From the NCBI RefSeq assembly GCF_003096715.1, contig NZ_QEOL01000022.1:1-64000 (forward strand): a stretch of DNA of 64,000 nt, written 5' to 3'. Under the pieces are notes generated by a model. That model had not been told where the DNA came from, searched no databases, and worked only from the letters and a program-made list of their open reading frames with translations. This stretch comes from Paraburkholderia silvatlantica (GTDB lineage Bacteria > Pseudomonadota > Gammaproteobacteria > Burkholderiales > Burkholderiaceae). The number at the start of each line of letters is the position of its first letter. The stretch's first letter is position 1. Below are positions 1 through 8,178 of the stretch, one piece after another. A program made the translations under genes and the position numbers.

Positions 1-95
1 ATCGCGCCGAGATCTGGCGCCGCCACCTTCGCGAGCGAGCCGCCGAATTTGCCTACCGCCGTACGTGCGGCCGAAACGATCACAATGTCAGTCAT
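1..95 (-). CDS. phaA: acetyl-CoA acetyltransferase, 5' end only
   Basis: Only the first 31 codons are in the window; the rest lies beyond base 1. The start MTDIVIVSAARTAVGKFGGS is nearly identical to what I remember of the N-terminus of Cupriavidus-type PhaA, the thiolase that condenses two acetyl-CoA to acetoacetyl-CoA for polyhydroxybutyrate synthesis. The ATG at 95 has an AGGAG ribosome site six bases upstream on the minus strand. It lies 138 bp downstream of a phasin gene on the same strand, which supports a role in PHB metabolism. A general ketothiolase (BktB-like) or a beta-oxidation thiolase cannot be excluded from so short a piece. The catalytic Cys and His are outside the window. Confidence 0.85.
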   Translation of the reverse strand, partial: MTDIVIVSAARTAVGKFGGSLAKVAAPDLGA

Positions 96-233
96 GTTGA
101 GCTCCTGCTCTGCAAATGCGCTGAAAAATCGATGTCTGGAAAGCTGAGCCGGCAAACGCCGCGCCCCCATCGTTCATTCACGACGAAGACGCGCTTTGGC
201 GCATATTGGCGCATGCCGGCGGGCAGGAACGTG

Positions 234-809
234 TCAGGCCTTGGCCGAGCTTGCCTTGGCGGCAGCTGGCTGGACCGCGACCGGCGCGGCTTCCTGGGCG
301 GAAGCAACGACGTTCTGGAAACCGCTCTGGGCCGTTTCGATGGCCTGGCGGGTCACCCCGCGCAGCGTTTCGGCGGCATTGTTCACGGCGGCGAACGTTG
401 AGTTCATGGCCGCGACGAAGGACTCCGCGCCCATGGGCGCGTTTTGCGTCAGGCCTTCGGAAAAGGCCTTGAAACGCTGCTCCTGCTCGCCCGATTGCAC
501 CTGGGCGGCTTGAATCCATTCGTTTTGGGTCGTCGTCGCGATGTCGACGAGATGGCGGCCGTACGATATGGCCTTGGCGGCCGCCTGCTGCGACGCACCA
601 ATCTGCTGTGTCAGGAACTCGGCGGGATTGCCGCTTTCGAGGGCACCCTTGAGCGTCGCTTCGCTTTCAGCGACGGCAGCCTTGCTGGCCTGGACGTTGA
701 GATCGATCACGGCCTGCACGCCCTCGAAAACGGGCTTGGTAAGCGCAAAGAACGCTGCGACGCCGGCTTGATAGTTCGCGCGGAATTGTTCGGGTGCGGA
801 AACGGACAT
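234..809 (-). CDS. phaP: phasin, PHA granule-associated protein
   Basis: 191 residues, the usual size for a Burkholderiales PhaP. Phasins coat cytoplasmic polyhydroxyalkanoate granules and limit their size. The protein has no signal peptide and is almost entirely helical: an N-terminal part with the family pattern QFRANYQAGVAAFFALTKPV, then long amphipathic helices rich in Ala, Gln and Glu, and an Ala-rich tail ending in KASSAKA. The ATG at 809 has AAGGAG nine bases upstream. It sits immediately upstream of the phaA-type thiolase on the same strand. The family call is firm; which of the several phasin paralogues usual in these genomes it is cannot be told. Confidence 0.93.
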   Translation of the reverse strand: MSVSAPEQFRANYQAGVAAFFALTKPVFEGVQAVIDLNVQASKAAVAESEATLKGALESGNPAEFLTQQIGASQQAAAKAISYGRHLVDIATTTQNEWIQAAQVQSGEQEQRFKAFSEGLTQNAPMGAESFVAAMNSTFAAVNNAAETLRGVTRQAIETAQSGFQNVVASAQEAAPVAVQPAAAKASSAKA

Positions 810-1167
810 CAGATCATACTCCTTGGTTAGTCTTACTAATTAAAGCGCCAACCCCCGATGGCCTGACTTGCGGCTGTGTTGCCATGTTTGAAAACTAATG
901 TTGCATCGCCGCAGTCGATTTAGCGTGTCCATTCTAAGACAGAAATTTAACAATTGTGTGGCGGTTCATATTAGGTAAAAACCCTTAACGTAAGTCCTTC
1001 AGGTTCAGAAATTGCAGTTGTCTAGCAACATGCATTCTGGACCGGTAAGCTCGACACCGAGCGCGGAAATTGCATGGTGAATAAATGGCCCGCGACGGAT
1101 TTCCGGCGCGGCGCCGTTCAAGTCTGTATAGGGGGCTGTTACCCCTCTGCATCAAGGGAGAGACATC
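810..1167. promoter_or_regulatory. divergent intergenic region, phasin / WxxGHW gene
   Basis: 358 bp without a gene. The stretch from about 880 to 1030 is clearly more AT-rich than its surroundings and should hold the phasin promoter on the minus strand and the promoter for the gene at 1168 on the plus strand. I could not pick a convincing -35/-10 pair or a PhaR operator by eye. The plus-strand gene has a good ribosome site, AAGGGAGAGACATC, just before its ATG. Confidence 0.4.
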
Positions 1168-1506
1168 ATGATCCGCACATCACTGCGTTCGTCATTTGCC
1201 GCCGCACTGCTCGCCGGCACCGCAACGGCCGCGCTCGCACAGGCCGTGATCGTCGAGCCGAACGAGCCGCCACAGCAGCCCGTGGTCGTCGCGCCCACTT
1301 CGCCGCCGCCTCCGCCGCGGGAAGAAACCGCCCCGCCGCCGCGCGAAGGCTATGTGTGGGAGGGCGGCCACTGGGCCTGGGACAGAGGCGTGTATGTCTG
1401 GGCGCCCGGCCGCTGGCGCGAGGCCCGCTCGGGCTATAACTGGGTGCCTGGGCACTGGGTAGAGGACGGCCCGAACTGGCGATGGATTCCGGGCCACTGG
1501 GCATAA
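1168..1506 (+). CDS. secreted WxxGHW-repeat protein
   Basis: 112 residues. A cleavable signal peptide (residues 1-24, ending ATAALAQA) is followed by a Pro-rich linker (about 30-58) and tandem aromatic repeats: YVWEGGHWAWDRG, YVWAPGRWREA, YNWVPGHWVED and WRWIPGHWA. This is the YXWGXW/WXXGXW repeat family (PF12779 type), whose function is unknown; members are exported and probably envelope-associated. A strong AAGGGAG ribosome site precedes the ATG. It lies 27 bp upstream of the sigma factor gene, so it may lead the operon. A smaller lipoprotein with the same motif lies at 5974, after the last gene of the block. Confidence 0.85.
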   Translation: MIRTSLRSSFAAALLAGTATAALAQAVIVEPNEPPQQPVVVAPTSPPPPPREETAPPPREGYVWEGGHWAWDRGVYVWAPGRWREARSGYNWVPGHWVEDGPNWRWIPGHWA

Positions 1507-1533
1507 CGCGGCATCGAGCGGCATAAGGACTGA

Positions 1534-2199
1534 ATGCCCGGATTCAAACTGGGAAACGACTATGACGGCGCGTCAGCGGGTTCGCCAGCGGTTCCATCGT
1601 TGCAGATCGACAAGGCCGGGAAGGTCTTGAACGAACGCGATCCGGATGCGGAGCTCGTCGCGCGCGTCGGCGCGCGTGATCCGCTTGCCGTGCGCGCGCT
1701 CGTCGCAAGCAAGCTGCCGCGCCTCATCGCGCTCGCTACGCGCCTGCTGGGCGACCATAGCGAAGCCGAAGACGTCGCTCAGGAAGCGTTCGTGCGAATC
1801 TGGAAACAGGCGCCCACCTGGCGCACCGGCGAAGCGAAATTCGATACGTGGCTGCATCGCGTGGCGCTCAATCTGTGCTACGACCGCCTGCGCGGACGCC
1901 GCGAAGAGACCGTGGAAGACGTACACGCCGTGAGCGAGCCGGCACCCGATCCCGCAGGTTCGCCCGACCAGCAGATCGAAGCGCGCACGCGCGACGAACG
2001 CGTGCGCGCCGCGCTCGCGGCGCTGCCCGTGCGCCAGCGCGAAGCGCTCGTGCTCACTTACTATCAGGAGCTCTCGAACCTCGAAGCAGCCAGCCTGATG
2101 GATATTTCGGTGGACGCGCTCGAAAGCCTGCTGGCGCGCGCCCGGCGCACCCTGCGCGCACAACTGGCCGGCGAAGCTGCCGGTAAGGATTCCGTATGA
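1534..2199 (+). CDS. ECF-family RNA polymerase sigma factor
   Basis: 221 residues with the two ECF domains. Region 2 runs from about residue 50 to 115 (LATRLLGDHSEAEDVAQEAF, then WLHRVALNLCYDRLR) and region 4 from about 150 to 210 (ALAALPVRQREALVLTYYQE, then a helix-turn-helix ISVDALESLLARARR). The first 35 residues are poorly conserved, so the true start could be slightly downstream; AAGGA four bases before the ATG at 1534 supports the call. The stop overlaps the next gene by four bases (ATGA), as expected for a sigma factor translated together with its anti-sigma factor. It probably directs its own operon, but I could not identify a promoter for it. Confidence 0.93.
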   Translation: MPGFKLGNDYDGASAGSPAVPSLQIDKAGKVLNERDPDAELVARVGARDPLAVRALVASKLPRLIALATRLLGDHSEAEDVAQEAFVRIWKQAPTWRTGEAKFDTWLHRVALNLCYDRLRGRREETVEDVHAVSEPAPDPAGSPDQQIEARTRDERVRAALAALPVRQREALVLTYYQELSNLEAASLMDISVDALESLLARARRTLRAQLAGEAAGKDSV

Positions 2200-2651
2200 C
2201 ACCTCAACGATTCCACACGCTCGTCGCCGCGTATGGCGCCGACCCGCAACGCTGGCCGCAACACGAGCGCGAAGACGCGCTCGAATGGGCGCGCGCGCAT
2301 CGCGCCGAAGCGAGCGCGGCGCTCGACGAAGCCATGGCGCTAGACAGCTGGCTCTCCCGCGACATGGTCGCGCCGCCCTCACGCACACTCTTCGAGCAGA
2401 TCGTTGCGGGCGCGCCGGTTACGCCCGTTGCCGCCGCGAAGCGCCGCAGCTTCTGGTGGTCCGGCGCGGCATTCGCGGGCGTGGGCCTCGCGGGCGCGCT
2501 CGCGGGCGCGCTGACGATATCGTTTGTCGTCCTCGGCGGCACGACGCCCGCAGCCCCGCACGAGACGTATCTCAGCACGAGCTTTGGGGGGACCAGTTCG
2601 GACTGGAGCGAATCGAACCTCAACCCCGGCGCCGCAGGGAGCGACGAATGA
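2196..2651 (+). CDS. putative anti-sigma factor, single membrane span
   Basis: 151 residues overlapping the sigma gene by four bases. The N-terminal 80 residues are hydrophilic and presumably cytoplasmic, with the pattern AAYGADPQRWPQHER that recurs in small anti-sigma candidates of proteobacteria. One membrane span lies at about 88-114 (FWWSGAAFAGVGLAGALAGA), leaving a short periplasmic tail. The arrangement resembles CnrY: a sigma-binding cytoplasmic part, one helix and a short exterior. I see no zinc-binding HxxxCxxC motif, so it is not a ZAS-type anti-sigma factor. The role is inferred mostly from position and topology. It also overlaps the next gene by four bases, giving a tightly coupled sigma, anti-sigma, sensor trio. 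Confidence 0.72.
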   Translation: MTPQRFHTLVAAYGADPQRWPQHEREDALEWARAHRAEASAALDEAMALDSWLSRDMVAPPSRTLFEQIVAGAPVTPVAAAKRRSFWWSGAAFAGVGLAGALAGALTISFVVLGGTTPAAPHETYLSTSFGGTSSDWSESNLNPGAAGSDE

Positions 2652-3160
2652 ATGGCCGCTCACGGAAAACGCTGCTCGTCGGCTCGGTACTCCTGAACGT
2701 TTTTCTGCTCGGCGCAATTGCGGGCGGGGCGTGGCGCTGGTTTGCCGTACGCGGCGAGCCGCAGGCGCAAGCGGCGCAGCGCGTGGCGTTGCGCTTCGCC
2801 ACCGAGGAACTGTCGCCGGAACGCCAGCAGCAGTTCGCCCGGACGCTCAAGTCCTCGCGCCGCGAAGGCAGCCAATACGCGCGCGACGGACGCGACGGAC
2901 GGCGCGAGGTGCTCGACCTGCTCGCCGCCCCGCAACTCGACCGCAATGCCATCGACGCCGCGCTCGCGCGCACGCGCGCCGCCGACAGCGCGTTACGCGC
3001 GCAAATCGAAAGCGGCGTGGTCGATTTCGCGGCCACGCTCACGCCCGAGGAGCGCGTGAAGTTCGTCGAAGGGCTCGAAAAGCGCGGCCAGTGGCGACTG
3101 CCCGCGCAGTTGCAAAAGCAGCCGCAGAAAGCCGCGAGCGAGAAGAACGGCGGGCAATAA
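2648..3160 (+). CDS. CnrX/ZraP-like periplasmic partner without metal ligands
   Basis: 170 residues from the ATG at 2648, which overlaps the previous stop (ATGA). An N-terminal membrane anchor (about 8-30, LLVGSVLLNVFLLGAIAGGA) is followed by a periplasmic helical hairpin: FATEELSPERQQQFARTL, a second helix with LDLLAAPQLDRNAIDAAL, and LTPEERVKFVEGLEKR. This is the pattern of the Metal_resist / periplasmic heavy-metal sensor family (PF13801 type). Unlike CnrX or ZraP, the whole protein has no His, no Cys and no Met other than the initiator, so the known metal ligands are absent. It is probably the signal-sensing partner of the anti-sigma factor, but the signal is unlikely to be a soft metal bound in the CnrX way. 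Confidence 0.75.
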   Translation: MNGRSRKTLLVGSVLLNVFLLGAIAGGAWRWFAVRGEPQAQAAQRVALRFATEELSPERQQQFARTLKSSRREGSQYARDGRDGRREVLDLLAAPQLDRNAIDAALARTRAADSALRAQIESGVVDFAATLTPEERVKFVEGLEKRGQWRLPAQLQKQPQKAASEKNGGQ

Positions 3161-3246
3161 AAAATTTGGCAGACCAGCGACGGATAACGCGAGCGACGAG
3201 CGTTTAACGGGAATATGCAACGCTCGAGTGAGCACAAGGACCGCGC

Positions 3247-4698
3247 ATGGAAAGCCTTTCGAATGCCCGCGCCGGCGCGATCGCCATGAACCGCTTCGGC
3301 CTCGGCGCGCGCGCCGACGAAACGCCGCCGGCCGACCCTCGAAGCTGGCTGCTCGGCCAGTTCCAGGCATACGAACCGCTGCCTGCCGCATGGCGCAACG
3401 AGCCCGGCGCACTGGCGCTCGCCGCGCGCTTCGGGGCGCAGCGCCAGCAAGGCATGGCGGGCAACGCGGCAGCGAGCGCGGCTTCGGAGACGACCGCACA
3501 AGACAATGCACAACAGGCCGCACGCCGCGCGGTCAACCAGTCGATCCGGCGCGAGAGCGTGAGCATCTACCGCAGCGCGGTCAACGCGCGCCTCGCGAGT
3601 GCCTTGCAGACCGACGCGCCTTTCGTCGAGCGCCTCGTGCATTTCTGGTCGAATCACTTCGCCGTGTCGGTGGACAAGGCGCTGATCGCAGGCATTGCGG
3701 GCGCATTCGAAATGGAAGCGATACGGCCGCACGTGCTCGGCAATTTCGCGGACATGCTGGTCGCCGTCGAGCAGCACCCTGCCATGCAGCTCTTTCTCGA
3801 TCAGACGCGCTCCGTGGGCCCCGATAGCCGCGCCGCGCTGCGCGCCGATCAGCGCGACCCCGCGCACAAGCGCGGCCTCAACGAGAACCTTGCACGCGAG
3901 ATCATGGAGCTGCACACGCTCGGCGTGCGCACCGGCTATACGCAGGACGACGTGACCGAATTCGCACGTGCGCTCACGGGCTGGAGCGTGGCGGGCGTGC
4001 GCGGACCGCAGCCCGGCAATGCCGCGCCCGGCAGCTTCGTGTTTCGCCCCGCGCTGCACGAGCCGGGCGCGCGCACCGTCATGGGCAAGCGCTACGATCA
4101 ACCGGACGAGCAACAGGCGCTTGCGATCCTGAACGACCTCGCGCACGCGAGCGCCACGAGCCGCCATATCGCATTCCAGCTCGCACGCCACTTCGTGGCC
4201 GACAATCCGCCGCCCGCGCTCACCGGGCGCCTCGCGCTCGCCTTCGAGCAAAGCGGCGGCGACCTGCCCACCGTGTACCGCGCGCTCGTTGAAGCGCCGC
4301 AAGCGTGGGCGAGTGTCGATGCGAAGTTCAAGACGCCGTGGGAGTGGACCGTTTCGTCGATGCGGGGTCTCGGCTGGCGCGAACCCGGCGACGCGGGCGA
4401 CCTCAATGCCGCGCCGCTGCTCACGCAGCTCGGCCAGCCGGTATGGCGGCCGGGCTCGCCCGCCGGCTACGACGACATCGCCGCAAGCTGGGCCGCGCCC
4501 GACGCGCTCGTGCGCCGCGTGGAAGTCGCACAGCGCTTCTCGGCGCGCGTGGGCGACCGGCTCGACCCGCGCACGCTCGGCAATACGCTCATGGGCGCCA
4601 CGCTCAGTGCGCCCACGGCCACCGCGGTCGCGCATGCCGAAAGTGCGTCCACCGCGATCGCCCTGCTGCTCGTCTCGCCCGATTTCCTGAGGAGATAA
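3247..4698 (+). CDS. DUF1800 domain-containing protein
   Basis: 483 residues matching the DUF1800 family (PF08811) in length and in motifs such as AIAMNRFGLGARADE near the start, LVHFWSNHFAVSVDK (about 121-135), LNENLAREIMELHTLGV (about 214-230) and FARALTGWSV. The function is unknown. Genes of this family are nearly always paired with DUF1501, as here, with five bases between them. No clear signal peptide is visible. The start has AAGGA seven bases upstream of the ATG. It follows the sigma/anti-sigma/CnrX-like genes by 86 bp on the same strand, so it may be a target of that sigma factor; this is inference from position only. Confidence 0.9.
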   Translation: MESLSNARAGAIAMNRFGLGARADETPPADPRSWLLGQFQAYEPLPAAWRNEPGALALAARFGAQRQQGMAGNAAASAASETTAQDNAQQAARRAVNQSIRRESVSIYRSAVNARLASALQTDAPFVERLVHFWSNHFAVSVDKALIAGIAGAFEMEAIRPHVLGNFADMLVAVEQHPAMQLFLDQTRSVGPDSRAALRADQRDPAHKRGLNENLAREIMELHTLGVRTGYTQDDVTEFARALTGWSVAGVRGPQPGNAAPGSFVFRPALHEPGARTVMGKRYDQPDEQQALAILNDLAHASATSRHIAFQLARHFVADNPPPALTGRLALAFEQSGGDLPTVYRALVEAPQAWASVDAKFKTPWEWTVSSMRGLGWREPGDAGDLNAAPLLTQLGQPVWRPGSPAGYDDIAASWAAPDALVRRVEVAQRFSARVGDRLDPRTLGNTLMGATLSAPTATAVAHAESASTAIALLLVSPDFLRR

Positions 4699-4703
4699 CC
4701 GCC

Positions 4704-5852
4704 ATGGTTTCCCGCCGCCATTTCCTGCGCATCGCCGCCGCCGGCGCGGGCGCGATGCTCGTCGCCCCCCGGATCGTGTTCGCCAGCGTCGAAACCGAGC
4801 GCCGCTTCGTGTTCGTGATCCAGCGCGGCGCGGCCGACGGACTCAACATCGTCGTGCCCTATGCGGAGCCGGCCTACGCCACGCTGCGCGGCCCGCTCGC
4901 CATCGACATCGAACGTGCCACGAAACTCGACGGCACGTTCGCGCTGCATCCGTCGCTCGCACAGATGGCGCAGATGTATGGCGACAAGCAGGCCCTCTTC
5001 GTGCATGCGATCGCTTCGCCGTATCGCGACCGCTCCCACTTCGACGGTCAGAACGTGCTGGAAACGGGCGGCCGCGCACCCTACCAGGTCAAGGACGGCT
5101 GGCTCAACCGGCTCGTCGCCATGCTGCCTGCCACGCGCGCGAACGCGATTGCGCTCGCGCCTACCGTGCCGCTCGCGCTGCGCGGCACGGTACAGGCGAG
5201 TTCGTATGCGCCCTCGGCGCTGCCCAGCGCCTCCGACGATCTGCTCACGCGCGTTTCCGCCCTCTACGAAGCCGATCCGCAGCTGCGCGCGCTCTGGACC
5301 TCGGCAATGAACGCACGCGCCCTCGCGGGCGACGCAAACGCGCGCCAGGACCCGGCGAGCGTCGGCAAGCTTGCGGCGGTTTTCCTCTCGCGTCCCGATG
5401 GCCCGCGCATCGCGATGATCGAAACCGGCGGATGGGACACGCACAGCGCGCAGAACGCGCGGCTCGCGAACCAGTTGAAGGCACTCGACACGATGCTCGC
5501 CTCGCTGCGCGACGGCCTCGGCCCTGCGTGGGACAAGACCACAGTGCTCGTCGCGACCGAGTTCGGCCGCACGGCCGCGTCGAACGGCACGGGCGGCACC
5601 GACCACGGGCAGGCTTCGGTCGCGATGCTCGTGGGCGGCGCCGTTGCCGGGGGACACGTCCAGGCCGACTGGCCGGGGCTGCGCAGCGCGGATCTCTACG
5701 AGTCGCGCGACCTCAAGCCCACGGCCTCACTCGATGCATTGATCGCGGGCGCGGCCGCGGAGAGCCTCGGGCTCGATCCGCAGCGCACGGCATCGACGCT
5801 ATTCGGCGATGCGGGCACAAAAAATGCGATGACGGGTTTGATAAGGGCATGA
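4704..5852 (+). CDS. DUF1501 protein, Tat-exported sulfatase-like fold
   Basis: 382 residues from the ATG at 4704, preceded by GAGGAG nine bases upstream. A twin-arginine signal is clear: SRRHFLRIAAAGAGAMLVAP, with cleavage expected near residue 27. The remainder matches DUF1501 (PF07394), a relative of the alkaline phosphatase/sulfatase superfamily: VIQRGAADGLNIVVPYAEP, SPYRDRSHFDGQNVLETGG, IETGGWDTHSAQN, TEFGRTAASNGTGGTDHG. The His and Asp residues in these motifs are candidate metal ligands by analogy with that superfamily. It forms an obligate-looking pair with the DUF1800 gene just upstream. The substrate is unknown. Tat export implies folding, possibly with a cofactor, before transport to the periplasm. 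Confidence 0.92.
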   Translation: MVSRRHFLRIAAAGAGAMLVAPRIVFASVETERRFVFVIQRGAADGLNIVVPYAEPAYATLRGPLAIDIERATKLDGTFALHPSLAQMAQMYGDKQALFVHAIASPYRDRSHFDGQNVLETGGRAPYQVKDGWLNRLVAMLPATRANAIALAPTVPLALRGTVQASSYAPSALPSASDDLLTRVSALYEADPQLRALWTSAMNARALAGDANARQDPASVGKLAAVFLSRPDGPRIAMIETGGWDTHSAQNARLANQLKALDTMLASLRDGLGPAWDKTTVLVATEFGRTAASNGTGGTDHGQASVAMLVGGAVAGGHVQADWPGLRSADLYESRDLKPTASLDALIAGAAAESLGLDPQRTASTLFGDAGTKNAMTGLIRA

Positions 5853-5973
5853 GCGGTTAGAACAGACAGGCACCGAAGCGGGCTGCCTTGCGCGGCCCCG
5901 GATGCCGGCACGCAGCAAGACCGGCAATCCGTTCGTATAACCAAACAATTTCAATCAGTGGAGGACACCCGTC

Positions 5974-6189
5974 ATGAAGATAAAACGACTGCAACCCGTG
6001 ACCCTGGTCGCCTGTGCCGCCCTGCTTTCCGCTTGTATCGTGGAGCCGGCCCGGCCACCGGAACCGGCACCGCGTGTCGAGACACCGCCGCCCGCACCCG
6101 CCCAGGGCTATGCCTGGGTCAATGGACACTACCGCTGGGAAGGCAACCAGTGGGTATGGATTCCGGGTCATTGGGTGCAGGGGTACTAA
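5974..6189 (+). CDS. small WxxGHW-repeat lipoprotein
   Basis: 71 residues. It has a type II signal with lipobox LLSAC (Cys at about residue 21), a short Pro-rich linker (PARPPEPAPRVETPPPAPA) and a minimal aromatic repeat region, GYAWVNGHYRWEGNQWVWIP then GHWVQGY. It is a shorter relative of the protein at 1168 and ends the same transcriptional direction, 121 bp after the DUF1501 gene. The function is unknown; lipidation and the Trp/His repeats suggest an envelope surface role. AGTGGAGGACACCCGTC before the ATG contains a good ribosome site. Confidence 0.85.
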   Translation: MKIKRLQPVTLVACAALLSACIVEPARPPEPAPRVETPPPAPAQGYAWVNGHYRWEGNQWVWIPGHWVQGY

Positions 6190-6347
6190 GAAGAAGCGCG
6201 TGGAAAGAATACTGAGTATTCGTATTGCGGCGGTCGAATTGCATCCCTCGGATAAATCGGCCGCCGCCACTTCCTGAATTCGAGCTTGTCGCAAATCGAA
6301 GTCGTGACTGCGGCGCGCGCGCATTCGATCGCCTCGCAGCCGCTCCG

Positions 6348-7253
6348 TCAATTCCCGCAAGCATGAATCAAAAATTGCTGCATCGCTCTCGCCGGATCGC
6401 TGAGCACCGCCCCAGGGTGCCACAACATGCCCGCTTCCATCTGCGCAATGGCGTCCTCGATGGCGCAGGCGTCGATGCGCTTACCCTCCAGCGACCATGG
6501 CCTGAATACCATATCCGAGAGAATCGTCACGCCGAAGCCATGCGCCACGAGCCCGCGCAGCGCCTCCATCGAACTCGTGCGAAACGCGATATTCGGCGCA
6601 ACGCGCCGCTTTTTCCAGTAGCGCAGCGTCGAGGCCTCGCCCTCGTCCACCGTGAGCTGGATATAGGGATAACGCGCGATGTCGCGCAGCGTGACGGTTC
6701 CCATCTGCGCGAGGGGATGCGTCGGCGCGGCCCACAACTGGCGGCGCGAACGCATCAGCAAGTGGTAGCCGAAGCGCGCGCGCCGCTGCACGTTGGAAAG
6801 CAGCGCCACGCCAAGATCCACCTCGCCCGCGAGCACCGCCGCCTCGATGGCCGGCCGGTCCATATCGCGCAGATCGATCTCGATCTCGGGATAGGTCGCA
6901 CGAAAGCGTGCCAGCAGTTCCGGCAGGAAATAGCCGAGCAGCGTATAGGAGGCGGCTATGCGCACCGTACCGAGCAGGCTGTGCGCGCGAAACGGCGCCT
7001 TGTGCAGCGCGTCGCGCACCGACTCCAGCACGTGGTGCGCGTGATTGAGGAAGTCCTGCCCGTCGGGCGTCAGTTCCACGCCCTGGGGCAAGCGCACGAA
7101 AAGCCGTGTGCCGAGCGCCTCCTCGAGCGCGAGCACCGCATTGGTGATCGCCGACTGCGAGACATGCTCGGCTGCCGCCGCCATCGAAAACTGCCCGTTC
7201 TGCGCCGCCGCCACGAAGTAGCGGAACTGCCGCAAGGTCACGTCTTTGGCCAT
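6348..7253 (-). CDS. LysR-family transcriptional regulator
   Basis: 301 residues. The N-terminal winged helix-turn-helix is typical (LRQFRYFVAAAQNGQFSMAA, SQSAITNAVLALEEALGTRL), followed by the LysR effector-binding domain from about residue 92 (GTVRIAASYTLLGYFLPELL). It is the last gene of a minus-strand run (ferredoxin oxidoreductase, SDR, LysR), 92 bp after the SDR stop, so it may regulate those genes. However, an Lrp-type regulator divergent from the oxidoreductase is an equally likely controller. The inducer cannot be predicted. Its 3' end converges with the small lipoprotein gene; the 158-bp gap holds only a weak 7-bp inverted repeat (gcggcgg at 6227, ccgccgc at 6261). Confidence 0.93.
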   Translation of the reverse strand: MAKDVTLRQFRYFVAAAQNGQFSMAAAAEHVSQSAITNAVLALEEALGTRLFVRLPQGVELTPDGQDFLNHAHHVLESVRDALHKAPFRAHSLLGTVRIAASYTLLGYFLPELLARFRATYPEIEIDLRDMDRPAIEAAVLAGEVDLGVALLSNVQRRARFGYHLLMRSRRQLWAAPTHPLAQMGTVTLRDIARYPYIQLTVDEGEASTLRYWKKRRVAPNIAFRTSSMEALRGLVAHGFGVTILSDMVFRPWSLEGKRIDACAIEDAIAQMEAGMLWHPGAVLSDPARAMQQFLIHACGN

Positions 7254-7345
7254 GTGCTTTTCGAATATCGAGAGTCGACAGTTCCGATTCTACGATACGC
7301 GGTCCTCGACGTCCCCGCGGCGGTCGATCTCACACGAAACGGGTA

Positions 7346-8113
7346 TCAGCGCGGCGCCATGCGCAGCGCGCCGTCGAGCCGGATCACCTCGCCGTTCAGA
7401 TAGCGGTTGCCGACGATATGCTCGACGAGCGCCGCGAACTCCGCGGGCTGGCCAAGACGCTGGGGAAACGGCACGCCCGCGCCCAGCGCCTGCTGCACTT
7501 CGGTGGGCATGGCGAGCAGCATCGGCGTTTCGAAGATGCCGGGCGCGACAGTCACTACGCGAATACCGTTGCGCGCCAGTTCGCGCGCGGCCGGCAGGGT
7601 AAGCGAAACGACGCCTCCCTTGGAAGCCGCATAGGCCGACTGCCCGATCTGGCCATCGTACGCGGCGACCGATGCCGTATTGACGATCACGCCGCGCTCG
7701 CCGCCGGCCTCGGGCGTATTGTTCGCGATCGCCACGGCGGCGAGGCGCATCACGTTGAAGGTGCCGATGAGGTTGACACTCACGACCTTCGCGAACAGAT
7801 CGAGCGAATGCGCCCCTTCTTTTCCGACGATGCGCTGCGCCGGCGCGATCCCCGCGCAGTTGACCACGCCATGCAGCGCGCCGAAGCGCTGCGTGACAAG
7901 CGCAATCGCCGCCTCGACGCTCGCTGCCAGCGTCACATCCACCTCGACGGCGAGTGCATGCTCGCCGCCGGGCGCCGCCTCGTCACGCGCACGGGCTACG
8001 TCGATATCGCCGAACACGACATTCGCGCCGCGTCCGAGCAGATGACGGCCCACTGCCGCCCCGAGTCCAGAACCGCCGCCCGTGATGAAAAACGTCTTGT
8101 CCTGCACAATCAT
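7346..8113 (-). CDS. SDR-family 3-hydroxyacyl-CoA dehydrogenase-like
   Basis: 255 residues, a classical short-chain dehydrogenase. The NAD-binding [15 protein letters not shown] is at about 12-26, an acidic residue follows the second strand (FGDIDVARA, favouring NAD), NCAGIAPA is at about 85, and the catalytic Ser and YAASKGG (Tyr-x3-Lys) are at about 150-166. The pattern [20 protein letters not shown] is typical of the type II 3-hydroxyacyl-CoA dehydrogenase / HSD10 group, which act on branched-chain and short-chain hydroxyacyl-CoA. It has GAGGAG before the ATG and lies 52 bp downstream of the indolepyruvate oxidoreductase gene. A joint role in aromatic or branched-chain keto acid catabolism is plausible but inferred. 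Confidence 0.88.
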   Translation of the reverse strand: MIVQDKTFFITGGGSGLGAAVGRHLLGRGANVVFGDIDVARARDEAAPGGEHALAVEVDVTLAASVEAAIALVTQRFGALHGVVNCAGIAPAQRIVGKEGAHSLDLFAKVVSVNLIGTFNVMRLAAVAIANNTPEAGGERGVIVNTASVAAYDGQIGQSAYAASKGGVVSLTLPAARELARNGIRVVTVAPGIFETPMLLAMPTEVQQALGAGVPFPQRLGQPAEFAALVEHIVGNRYLNGEVIRLDGALRMAPR

Positions 8114-8147
8114 TGGAGTCTCCTCAGGTAGTATCTATTAGTTATCC

Positions 8148-8178
8148 GATCTTTCAAACGATCTTTCAAACGATCTTG
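8148..8178. repeat. 12-bp tandem repeat across a stop codon
   Basis: The unit cgatctttcaaa occurs twice in tandem (8148-8159 and 8160-8171) and a third time in part (8172-8178). On the minus strand the repeat carries the TGA stop of the 1176-residue oxidoreductase gene, and the duplication supplies a second in-frame TGA. It probably arose by slippage and lies wholly in the 52-bp gap before the SDR gene. Confidence 0.85.

Noticed and set aside
2648-3160. Calling the CnrX-like protein a heavy-metal sensor.
   Set aside because: No His, Cys or internal Met is present, so the known ligand set is missing.
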